Source: CAZNDN01 sp964571815 (GTDB lineage: Bacteria > Fibrobacterota > Chitinivibrionia > Chitinivibrionales > WJKA01). From it: a DNA stretch of 64,000 bases. Below the pieces are notes generated by a model that made no database searches, was not told where the DNA came from, and was given only the letters and a program-made list of their open reading frames with translations. Position 1 is the stretch's first letter; every line of letters begins with the position of its first letter. Position numbers and translations under genes: made by a program. The stretch is taken from contig CAZNDN010000002.1 in the NCBI GenBank assembly GCA_964571815.1, forward strand, positions 1 to 64,000, read 5' to 3'. Below, piece after piece: positions 7,631-14,710 of this stretch.

Positions 7631-9820
7631 ATGTCCCTTCGTATGGTTCAATTCGCACATCATATCGCCGAAAAATTTCGTCTCGACGGGGAGTTGGCAC
7701 GTCAGGTATGTGCCGCATTCAGCCGTAACGACTCTTCGTTCTTCCTGTCCGAGTATGTCCCTGATATTGCCACCGAAGTGGAGCTCGATCGGCTCTTCGA
7801 GATAGCGGATTTCCTCGGAGAGATGGCCGCTCTCGCACCAAAGCGTACGCGGGTGATAAATGCGCTGCGAAAGGCGGGCAAACTCACTGCTGCACAGGAA
7901 GAGAGAGCAAAGCTCTGCACCAACGGATACGAACTGGACGATATGCTGGCCGCGTATCGCCTCAACCCGCGCAGCAGAGGACAGCAAGCCCTGAAAAAGG
8001 GGCTCGGCGATCTTACCGACGTCGTGCAGGCACAGGAAATCGAAAAGGGGACCCTCGAGCAGCGAGCTGAAAAGCTTGTCGGTACACATTCCTCATTGAA
8101 AAACACTAATGACGTTCTCACGGGGGTGAAGGATATTCTTGTCGAGCGGTTCTCCTCCGATGAAACCGTTAGGGCGCTTGTTCGGGAGTTCGCCGGCGAA
8201 GAAGGGTTTCTTGAAGTCATTCCCAGGAAAAAGGAATCGCGTTTCCGGAAGTATGCCGGACAGAATCTTTCGCCGGCCGATGTTGCCGGAGAGGAGCTAC
8301 TGTCGCTTCTTGTTGCCGAGGACCGCAAGGAAGTACGGGTCAAACTCGGTGTACAGCTCTTCCACGTAACGGAATTGCTTCGACAACACTTTCTCGAAAA
8401 CCCCGACTCCATCGGGTTCGACCTCATGTGCGATGCGATAGACGAGTGCTGGGTCAGAAGCCTTCAGCCGATGGTGGAGAAGGATGTCAAGGGTCGGTTG
8501 CGCGCCGAATCCGAAGCCCTTGTCGCGAGCCGTATCAAGGGGGACTTCAGGAACAAGTCTTCGGAGAAGACAACCTCCGGGCATTTTCTCTCCGTGGGCT
8601 TCTTCGGAGCCCCTCACATGGGAATGGCCGCGTGCGGTCCGGATGGGCGGTTGTTGGGAGCAACCACATTGCGAAAAGCCGGGCAGGACAGGGCGGCTAC
8701 CGCAAACCGCATCCATCAGTTCCTCTCCCGGTATCGATGCCGAACGATTCTCCTGCGCAAGGGCGAGGAAACTCCTCTGGTAAAGCCCCACGTGGAGCGA
8801 GCCGTTCGGTCGGCCGGATTCGACTGTGCCGTACTTGAGCATCCGTGGGACGAGCGTACGAGAAAACTCTCGGCCGGCGAGTGGATCCGTAACCAATTCG
8901 GGGACCTCGATCAGCAGATGCAACGCGCTTATGCGCTGGCTCTGTCGTATCTTCAACCGATTTCCCTCGTATCGGAAATCGGTGTCGACATGTTTGACCT
9001 TCATCCGCTTCAACACCTGATTTCACCTGCCACGCTGCGACGAATCGTGAGCCGGTGTACGGCACAGGCAAAGCTGGCACAGGGGCTTCCGGGAGGAAAA
9101 ATCCCCGCTTACCTTGCCGATCTTTTCCCGGCGCTCACCCGCGAAAAAGCCGGCAAGATCCAGGCTCGCTTGCTGAAGTCTCCGCTTGCCTCCAAAGTGG
9201 AATTCTCCGAAGTTAACGGGACTGATGAAGACATCGTCCGGAACCTTGTTGGATACATTGTCATACCGACTTCTCCTCACCCTCTTGACCGAACCCGGGT
9301 GCACCCCGACCATTTCCAGTGGGTGGAAGAAATGTCCGAAGAGCTTGGATGCTCCGTTGAAGCCCTGATCAACGAGCCGGAACTCCTCAGGTCGCTTCGT
9401 ACCGAAGACTATGTCAAAAGCATTTATATGGAACAGAGGCTGATGGGCCAACTCGCAGCGGGGCAACTCCACGCGCAGGGGACCCGGCCCAAGGCCGGCA
9501 GGAAGCTGAAGCTCTCCGAGATAAAGGAAGGGGCCATTGTGGCCGGGCGGGTAACCAATATCACGCCCTTCGGCGTCTTTGTCGATATCAATGCCGTGTG
9601 TGATGGTCTTGTTCACATCTCGCAACTGGCCGACGGCTACGTCGAGAACGCCGAGCAGGTTGTGTCCGTGGGTGAAGAAATAAATGTCAGGGTGGTCTCG
9701 GTGAACCCCAAGAAACGACGAATCTCACTCACTATGAAAAAGCTGGGGCAACTCGCCCCAAAAGTGCGGCCTTCCAAGGGACAACTCAGCAATCTCGCCG
9801 ATCATTTCCGGAACCGCTGA
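7631..9820 (+). CDS. Tex-like S1-domain RNA-binding protein with degenerate nuclease-fold core
   Basis: A 729-residue protein with Tex/Spt6-like architecture: a helical N-terminal half, an RNase H/YqgF-like segment (about residues 315-450), helix-hairpin-helix segments and a C-terminal S1 domain (EGAIVAGRVTNITPFGVFVDINAVCDGLVHISQL, about 637-705). The TSPHPLDRTRVHPDHFQWVEEM stretch before the S1 domain is diagnostic for Tex. The usual Tex motifs are missing or altered: no TGGLDE near the N-terminus, FLSVGFFGAPHMG in place of the GLDPG-type strand, no GNGTASRE, and VSEIGVDMFD in place of VSEAGASVYSAS. It is therefore a divergent member, perhaps a paralog, with likely nucleic-acid binding and uncertain function. 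No strong Shine-Dalgarno precedes ATG 7631. Confidence 0.78.
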   Translation: MSLRMVQFAHHIAEKFRLDGELARQVCAAFSRNDSSFFLSEYVPDIATEVELDRLFEIADFLGEMAALAPKRTRVINALRKAGKLTAAQEERAKLCTNGYELDDMLAAYRLNPRSRGQQALKKGLGDLTDVVQAQEIEKGTLEQRAEKLVGTHSSLKNTNDVLTGVKDILVERFSSDETVRALVREFAGEEGFLEVIPRKKESRFRKYAGQNLSPADVAGEELLSLLVAEDRKEVRVKLGVQLFHVTELLRQHFLENPDSIGFDLMCDAIDECWVRSLQPMVEKDVKGRLRAESEALVASRIKGDFRNKSSEKTTSGHFLSVGFFGAPHMGMAACGPDGRLLGATTLRKAGQDRAATANRIHQFLSRYRCRTILLRKGEETPLVKPHVERAVRSAGFDCAVLEHPWDERTRKLSAGEWIRNQFGDLDQQMQRAYALALSYLQPISLVSEIGVDMFDLHPLQHLISPATLRRIVSRCTAQAKLAQGLPGGKIPAYLADLFPALTREKAGKIQARLLKSPLASKVEFSEVNGTDEDIVRNLVGYIVIPTSPHPLDRTRVHPDHFQWVEEMSEELGCSVEALINEPELLRSLRTEDYVKSIYMEQRLMGQLAAGQLHAQGTRPKAGRKLKLSEIKEGAIVAGRVTNITPFGVFVDINAVCDGLVHISQLADGYVENAEQVVSVGEEINVRVVSVNPKKRRISLTMKKLGQLAPKVRPSKGQLSNLADHFRNR

Positions 9821-10046
9821 ACCTGTCGAAAACGTTACTACTCAGGCAGGTCGGGTCGGCCCGTCATTACAACGTACTCCGGGCCCAATCGAGAGGACTG
9901 CGAAGCGCCGGCGGCTGCACCTTGAAACAAGGCGGCGGAGCGTGGGGTTCGGCTTTCTCCGGGCATGTTCAGGACTGGATTTTCAGCTCTCCGGGACCCC
10001 GGCAGCTCGCGCAGGAACCCACCGGCGCTTCAGTAGGCACTCAACG

Positions 10047-11723
10047 CTACATTCTCTCCGGCGCCGTCACGCCCAGGAGTCCAAGCGTCATTCGGAGAAG
10101 ATTCTTCACCCCCATGGTTAGAAGAAGCCGGGCCTTCGTCCGTGGCGAGTCGTCGGTAACGATGCGATGCTTCTGATAAAATTGATGAAAGGCTGCCGCT
10201 ACGGTTTCGGCGTAGGAAGTCAGCTTTCGGGGTTCGACAGTCTCGGCGGCGAGCCTGACTACATGCGGAAACTCCGCCGCGATTTTAAGTATCTCCAGTT
10301 CTTCAGGCCGATCAAGCGCATCGGGCTGCGCGCCGGCAATCGCCTCCGGTGAATACCCGCGTGCCGCCGCGTGCAGCAGTACGTTGCAGGTACGAGCGTG
10401 GGCATACTGCACATAGTACACGGGGTTATCTTCGCTCCTTCTCACCGCCAGATCCATATCAAAATCGAAATGGCTCGACAGACGTCGCATCAGGAAGAAG
10501 TAGCGCGCAGCATCGACCCCAACCTGGTCAATCAGATCGGACATGGTCACGATCTCCCCCCGACGCTTTGACATGAGATACGGACGTCCATCTCTGATCA
10601 GGTTCACCTGCTGTATAATGAAGTTCTTGAATACGGGTTTCCGCAGTTCCAGCGCCTCGACCGCCGCCTCGAGGCGAGGCAGATATCCGTGATGATCGGG
10701 GCCCCAGAATGTATAGGATTCATCGAACCCCCGTTCCGCCTTCGCGACATGGTATGCAATGTCGGCCAGGAAATAGGTGGGTTCACCATCGCCCCGCACC
10801 ATGACCCGATCCTTCTCATCTCCGAAGCCGGATGAGCGGAACCACCGTGCCCCGTCCGCCTCGTACACCAACCCTTTCTTTCCAAGAATATCCATGACGG
10901 CATCGGTCTGTCCCTCACGGTGCAGTATGCTTTCACGGAACCACGTGTCGTACTCCACCCCATAGGCATTGAGAATACGGCGTTGATCGATAAGGTTATA
11001 CTCCAGAGCCCTCGTTTGGAAAAACTCTCCAAGATCGCGCTCTTCAAGCGCCTCGACCTCGGGACATTCCCGAACAATCCGCTGCGTCAGCTCCGTAACA
11101 TATTCTCCTTCGTATCCTCCCTCGGGAACCGTTGCGCTCTTCCCCTTGCTCTGAAGATAGCGCGCGGCAAGGGAAGCCCCCAGCAGCTTGACCTGCCTGC
11201 CGTAATCGTTGACGTAGTACTCCCGTTTCACGCTGTTGCCGATCCATTCATGGAGACGCGCGGTTACATCGCCCACCGCCGCCGCCCGTGCATTCACCAC
11301 CACCATCGGCCCCGTCGGGTTGGCGCTCACGAATTCCAGAAGTATGCTGTGCGGCACCCGCACCTGGTTGCGCCCGAAGTCTTCCGGCGCCGTTACCAGA
11401 CGTCCCAGGAGATCATTAAGGTATTCCCTGCTCAGCCTGAAGTTGAGGAAACCGCCTCGCACCGTGCGCCCCAGCTCCGGGTCGGGTTCGATGAATGACC
11501 GATCCCACCTGAATGAGTCCATGAGGCGACGCGCTATCTCTGCCGGCGGCCTCTTCAGTGCTCGAGCCAGAGAGACGGGAAGAGGAGAACTGATATCGCC
11601 GAACGAGGGATTCTTGGGCTTCTCCACCACAACCTGTGCCGGCGTCAAGCCGATCTCCGGGAATACCTCAGTCACCGCGTCACGCAGTGAACGTGAGAGA
11701 TACGACCGCACTTCCTCCTTCAT
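10047..11723 (-). CDS. argS: Arginyl-tRNA synthetase with altered HIGH motif
   Basis: A 558-residue class I synthetase that charges tRNA-Arg. It has the N-terminal Add1-like domain, the EFVSANPTGP block, REYYVNDYGRQ, a KMSKS-like loop (MSKRRGEIVTMSDLIDQVG) and the DALR anticodon-binding domain ending in LLRMTLGLLGVTAPERM. The HIGH motif is unusual: after ANTPG-type residues ANPTGP, the family has LHVGHGR, while here it is MVVVNAR. ATG 11723 is chosen because it overlaps the rsfS stop (ATGA) and follows a GAAGGG site; a 16-codon extension is less likely. It is last in the panD-rsfS operon. As the only candidate argS seen here it may still be functional through a lineage-specific active site. 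Confidence 0.92.
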   Translation of the reverse strand: MKEEVRSYLSRSLRDAVTEVFPEIGLTPAQVVVEKPKNPSFGDISSPLPVSLARALKRPPAEIARRLMDSFRWDRSFIEPDPELGRTVRGGFLNFRLSREYLNDLLGRLVTAPEDFGRNQVRVPHSILLEFVSANPTGPMVVVNARAAAVGDVTARLHEWIGNSVKREYYVNDYGRQVKLLGASLAARYLQSKGKSATVPEGGYEGEYVTELTQRIVRECPEVEALEERDLGEFFQTRALEYNLIDQRRILNAYGVEYDTWFRESILHREGQTDAVMDILGKKGLVYEADGARWFRSSGFGDEKDRVMVRGDGEPTYFLADIAYHVAKAERGFDESYTFWGPDHHGYLPRLEAAVEALELRKPVFKNFIIQQVNLIRDGRPYLMSKRRGEIVTMSDLIDQVGVDAARYFFLMRRLSSHFDFDMDLAVRRSEDNPVYYVQYAHARTCNVLLHAAARGYSPEAIAGAQPDALDRPEELEILKIAAEFPHVVRLAAETVEPRKLTSYAETVAAAFHQFYQKHRIVTDDSPRTKARLLLTMGVKNLLRMTLGLLGVTAPERM

Positions 11724-12100
11724 TTCCCCTTCCCTTCGCCTTCCGTTCCACGCCTTTCGGTTTCCCGCCATATCGCATCCAGGCCGTAGTATTCCCTTAC
11801 CTCGGGCAGCATCACGTGCACGACTACATCCACATAATCAAGAAGTATCCACCGCGACTCGCCGGCCCCTTCCACATGCCACACCCTGCCCTCCCGTTCC
11901 TCCACACCCTTGAGAATCGAATCGGCAATAGCCCTGTTGTGTACAATGTTGTTCCCGCCGCACATCACGACCCATTCGGCCGGAGCGCCCTTGCGTCGAA
12001 GATCAAACAGCTCGATCCCCTCCGCACCTTTGTCGGAAGCAAGCTCCGCCGCCAACGTCGCCAGTTCCTTCCCTCGCGGCGAACGTGCGTCCCTGCTCAT
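11720..12100 (-). CDS. rsfS: Ribosomal silencing factor RsfS
   Basis: A 126-residue RsfS/Iojap protein that binds uL14 on the large subunit and blocks subunit joining during starvation. The diagnostic C-terminal stretch DYVDVVVHVMLPEVREYYGLDAIW is split here as DYVDVVVHVMLPEVREYY plus GLDAIW, and the N-terminal half carries GAEGIELFDLR. Length is normal for the family. It overlaps the LytR-C gene upstream and argS downstream by ATGA, so all three are translationally coupled. An unusual charged tail (RRGTEGEGKGK) follows the domain. Confidence 0.92.
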   Translation of the reverse strand: MSRDARSPRGKELATLAAELASDKGAEGIELFDLRRKGAPAEWVVMCGGNNIVHNRAIADSILKGVEEREGRVWHVEGAGESRWILLDYVDVVVHVMLPEVREYYGLDAIWRETERRGTEGEGKGK

Positions 12101-12513
12101 TGGATCAACCTTTGAAAATCGTGACCAACAACTACCGTTACATCACGACCGCCCTCGGTGTCACGCAGCAAAATCACCCGGTCGGGACTAACGCCCAATG
12201 CCTCTCCGACTTCCCGGGCGATCGTCATGTCGCCCGACCTGGACACCACCAGGGTGAATGGATAGTCGAAACTGGAAGCGTTACCGATCTCGTCATTTCG
12301 CACGTCAAACCCGCTCGAACGAATCACTTCGGCAGTCTTCCACGCTGCATCGGACACCCCGCACCCGTTCAGTACCTGAACGCGTCCAATATGAGGCACC
12401 AAAACGTCGGATTCCTCAGACGAAGCACCTCCCCCACTCCTTCGGTACATGCCGATGGCCACGGCCACCGCCATAATAACCGCTACGACAAGGAACGTTC
12501 CCAGATTACGCAT
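12097..12513 (-). CDS. Membrane-anchored LytR C-terminal domain protein
   Basis: A 138-residue protein with one N-terminal membrane helix (FLVVAVIMAVAVAIGMY, about residues 7-23) and an extracytoplasmic LytR_C-like domain beginning VQVLNGCGVSDAAWKTAEVIRSSGFDV and ending in VVVGHDFQRLIQ. In Gram-positives this domain follows the LytR-CpsA-Psr enzyme. Stand-alone versions directly before rsfS are seen in other bacteria, and their role is not established. It overlaps rsfS by ATGA. The location in an rsfS-argS operon suggests co-expression with growth genes rather than a known mechanism. Confidence 0.8.
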   Translation of the reverse strand: MRNLGTFLVVAVIMAVAVAIGMYRRSGGGASSEESDVLVPHIGRVQVLNGCGVSDAAWKTAEVIRSSGFDVRNDEIGNASSFDYPFTLVVSRSGDMTIAREVGEALGVSPDRVILLRDTEGGRDVTVVVGHDFQRLIQ

Positions 12514-12516
12514 CGG

Positions 12517-12648
12517 TCAAAACAGGTCCTTATCAAACAGGTCGAACCCCGTGCCGTTGCTTTCGTGCAGGTCATCGAATCGAATGATGACGCGGGGTCG
12601 GATACTTCCGGCTCGTCTGCCGAATCGAATTCCGGCACGAAACCACAC
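12517..12648 (-). CDS. Possible small protein (43 residues)
   Basis: A GTG start at 12648 lies 4 nt after GGAAGAG, and the frame ends 3 nt before the LytR-C gene, so it fills the only gap in the operon almost exactly. The product is basic, then acidic: it begins MWFRAGIRFGRRAGS and ends in FDLFDKDLF. I recognise no family. Small size and lack of similarity mean it may be chance reading of a leader between panD and the next gene; the tight spacing is the main support. Confidence 0.3.
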   Translation of the reverse strand: MWFRAGIRFGRRAGSIRPRVIIRFDDLHESNGTGFDLFDKDLF

Positions 12649-12664
12649 GAGGCTCTTCCAACGA

Positions 12665-13000
12665 TCAGCACACTCCGATATCGACGACTGTCGGTGAATG
12701 AGTTCCGATTTCGTCGTCTCCGAACAAAGCGTAGCTGAGCACTACGATCTCGTCACCAACTTCGCCCAGACGGGCGGCAGGGCCATAAAGCTCGACCCCT
12801 CCCGTACCTTCCGGCATTTCGATCACGTAGGTGCGAAACCTGGCTCCGTTTGCCGCATTCAGCACGTCAACGGCCTCATTGGGCAAAATCCCGCTTCGAT
12901 CGAGGTAGGCCTTGTCCAGGCCAATACTTCCCTCGTAGTGGAGACTGGTCGCGGTTATCCGCAGCCCCTTCATCTTTGCCTTCAACATGGTTCTCAACAT
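12665..13000 (-). CDS. panD: Aspartate 1-decarboxylase proenzyme
   Basis: A 111-residue PanD, which decarboxylates aspartate to beta-alanine for pantothenate. The start MLRTMLKAKMKGLRITATSL is typical. The self-cleavage site is G24-S25 in HYEGSI, giving the pyruvoyl group on Ser25; NGARFRTYVIEMPEGTG carries the active-site Tyr region and YGPAARL is conserved. It lies 27 nt after a secreted-protein gene and shares the operon with the LytR-C protein, rsfS and argS. panC, the next step that uses beta-alanine, is in another operon at 26123-26980. Confidence 0.94.
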   Translation of the reverse strand: MLRTMLKAKMKGLRITATSLHYEGSIGLDKAYLDRSGILPNEAVDVLNAANGARFRTYVIEMPEGTGGVELYGPAARLGEVGDEIVVLSYALFGDDEIGTHSPTVVDIGVC

Positions 13001-13027
13001 GGTTCCTGCCCCTGCTCCCTTCGTCGC

Positions 13028-13690
13028 CTATCGCAGCGGAAAGCCGCAGCCGATCCTCAGGCTCGTACTGCCCCCGCTGAATCGTCGAAGCGCCGAGTTG
13101 CTTTCCTTCTGTATCTGCAAATGAATATCGATGCTGCTCCAGGCCATGTCCAGCGGGAGGAGAACAAACAAAAAGAACGGATACCCGTAGAACCCTTTTC
13201 CCTTCATTTCGGCGATGAGGGCAAACGTGCCGTATCCCGCAAAGCTCAGAGCGCCGACAGCCATGGCACCACCCTTGAGATACTGCTTCCGCTTCAACTG
13301 GTGAAAGCCGGGAAGAAAGAAGTTGTGTACCACCGCCCACTGCTCCTGAGAAGGGCCCGCCGAGGAATTGTAACGCATATCATCATTGGTAAGTCCCCTC
13401 CGCCTGTTTGCCAGCCACTCTTCCCGGCTCAAGTGAAGTTCTTTCCAGGGCTCGCTGAAAAACTCCGTCATGGTTACTCCGGCCCCCAGGATCCTCTCCA
13501 CCGTTTCCATGGACATTCCCGATTCCTGAATCTGCTGCCACTCCTTCATCGACAAACCCAATTTATCGGCCCGGTCTCGCTCCGAATCCCATTCCCTCTT
13601 CACGAGGGGATCGCCCGGTTGAGCGGCAGCCGGGCCGCAGAAGCAGACCAGTGCCGAGCCGAGAAGCCACAGCCGGCACCGCTTCACCAT
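13028..13690 (-). CDS. Exported hypothetical protein with membrane helices
   Basis: A 220-residue protein of unknown function. ATG 13690 gives a clear signal peptide (MVKRCRLWLLGSALVCFCGPAAAQPG). After it come three short similar segments built on G-hydrophobic-S/T-x-E-hydrophobic (GLSMKEWQQIQESGM, GMSMETVERILGAGV, GVTMTEFFSEPW), suggesting degenerate helical repeats. Two hydrophobic stretches follow, GGAMAVGALSFAGYGTFALI and YPFFLFVLLPLDMAW, separated by a short charged loop. The arrangement suggests an inner-membrane protein with a periplasmic repeat region. It is the first gene of the panD-argS transcript. I do not recognise the family. Confidence 0.65.
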   Translation of the reverse strand: MVKRCRLWLLGSALVCFCGPAAAQPGDPLVKREWDSERDRADKLGLSMKEWQQIQESGMSMETVERILGAGVTMTEFFSEPWKELHLSREEWLANRRRGLTNDDMRYNSSAGPSQEQWAVVHNFFLPGFHQLKRKQYLKGGAMAVGALSFAGYGTFALIAEMKGKGFYGYPFFLFVLLPLDMAWSSIDIHLQIQKESNSALRRFSGGSTSLRIGCGFPLR

Positions 13691-14091
13691 CCCCTGTGGT
13701 GGAAATATGCATGGCGGATTCCGCGTCGGCAACCTTCCCCCTACTCGAGACTTTCCGCTTCCCGGGTCTGCAGCAACCGAAGAACGGCGTTTTCCAGTAT
13801 AGTAGACCAGGCCCGCGATACAGCAGCCGGAGTCGACTCACACCATGCACCGCACGCCCGGACCCTCTCAAGCTGTCGGATACAACTCACCACCGCCCGT
13901 TGGAACAAGAGCGAATGTGAAACACAGCATCACTGCCGTCGGGCATCCATCGACGATCTTCGCATCCAGGCCAATCCGTGAAAAATACATTCCCCGGTCT
14001 GTTCCACGCACAGGAACACATGTCGGCCTGTGTGAACTCCCGCTCGATCGGCTCAGACTTTTGAACATCCCGCGGTGCAACGAACCCCGGC
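13691..14091. other. Intergenic region upstream of the panD operon
   Basis: About 400 bases without a credible gene. On the minus strand a TATACT -10-like hexamer (13796-13801) points into the panD operon, but I see no good -35 at the right spacing. Short open frames here have no coding features. Confidence 0.5.
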
Positions 14092-14433
14092 TCAGCAGGT
14101 AAGATGAAAACAGGCCGCGGTAGGAACCGAGCGATCCCGCTCGTTGTAGAACCGTACTGCCTTCCCGGTAGGAGCGGACTGAAGAAGGATGCCCTTCTTC
14201 TCCAATTGCCGTTCCAACTCAGGCGCCGGCTTCATCAGCCCGTAAGCACCCGTTCCGGCCACAACTAATCGGGGGCGGCTCGCAATCACCGCCTCGATAT
14301 CCTCTCGTAGGAGGCAGTGTCCCCTCGTGCGTCACCATGCGCCCTCCACGCTTCCATCGGGAAAAATGATAATGTCGGAGCGATACACTCGCCCCGCCAC
14401 CTTGATGAACCCGAATCGATACTCCTCAATCAT
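14092..14433 (-). pseudogene. Mth938-domain protein interrupted by an in-frame TGA
   Basis: Reading from ATG 14433 gives MIEEYRFGFIKVAGRVYRSD, IIIFPDGSVEGAW, then TGA (14334-14332, codon 34). The same frame continues at once as RTRGHCLLREDIEAVIASRP, LVVAGTGAYGLMKP and ends AACFHLTC. Together these 113 codons are a full-length Mth938/DUF498 domain, whose normal sequence at the break is W-W-R..GH. The TGA thus replaces a codon at or next to a conserved Trp, one base from TGG. It is a point-mutated pseudogene, a sequencing error, or a readthrough site. The genome-wide use of TGA as stop argues against reassignment. The function of the domain is not established in bacteria. Confidence 0.8.
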
Positions 14434-14476
14434 GGTCTCAAAACCTGTTTGAAGAAAAGGGATTGTGCGGAAACAA

Positions 14477-14517
14477 CCGCACGGAACCCGCTCGATTCTC
14501 GAGCGGGTTCCGTGCGG
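14477..14517. repeat. Perfect 19-bp inverted repeat with 3-nt loop
   Basis: The left arm (14477-14495) starts CCGCACGGAACCC and ends GCTCGA; the right arm (14499-14517) is its exact complement, with TTC between. It lies in the gap between the divergent Mth938 and lepA genes. A second short repeat just upstream (GTGCGG ... CCGCAC, 14465-14482) could pair with the left arm instead, giving two exclusive folds. No T run follows in either direction, so it is not a simple terminator. It could be a leader structure, an operator or a small mobile repeat. Confidence 0.75.
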
Positions 14518-14697
14518 GCCGGCGGGGCAGGCCCGCCACGCAAAACTGGCATTTGGGACCATGCCCGCGCAAGCGAACGGCCGTTGGAGTCAAGCGGCGG
14601 GTGAGCGGGGTGTCGGGTGTAGTATTTTTTACAGTTCGTCGGTTCCGGCACCGCATCGTCCGGTCCCGCACACTACCATCGGCCAGGCTGCCCCGGC

Positions 14698-14702
14698 AGG
14701 AG
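14698..14702 (+). promoter_or_regulatory. Ribosome binding site that sets the lepA GTG start
   Basis: AGGAG ends 8 nt before GTG 14711. The frame stays open for 82 codons upstream, but those residues have no family similarity, and this site together with the family start fixes the shorter reading. Confidence 0.75.
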
Positions 14703-14710
14703 ATGCGAAC

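Noticed and set aside
12698..13981. 427-residue plus-strand frame over panD and the exported protein
   Set aside because: It lies antisense to panD and a signal-peptide gene in a tight operon and has no recognisable domain.
14332..14334. TGA as a reassigned sense codon in this organism
   Set aside because: Many neighbouring genes end at TGA, often in ATGA overlaps, so general reassignment is not supported.
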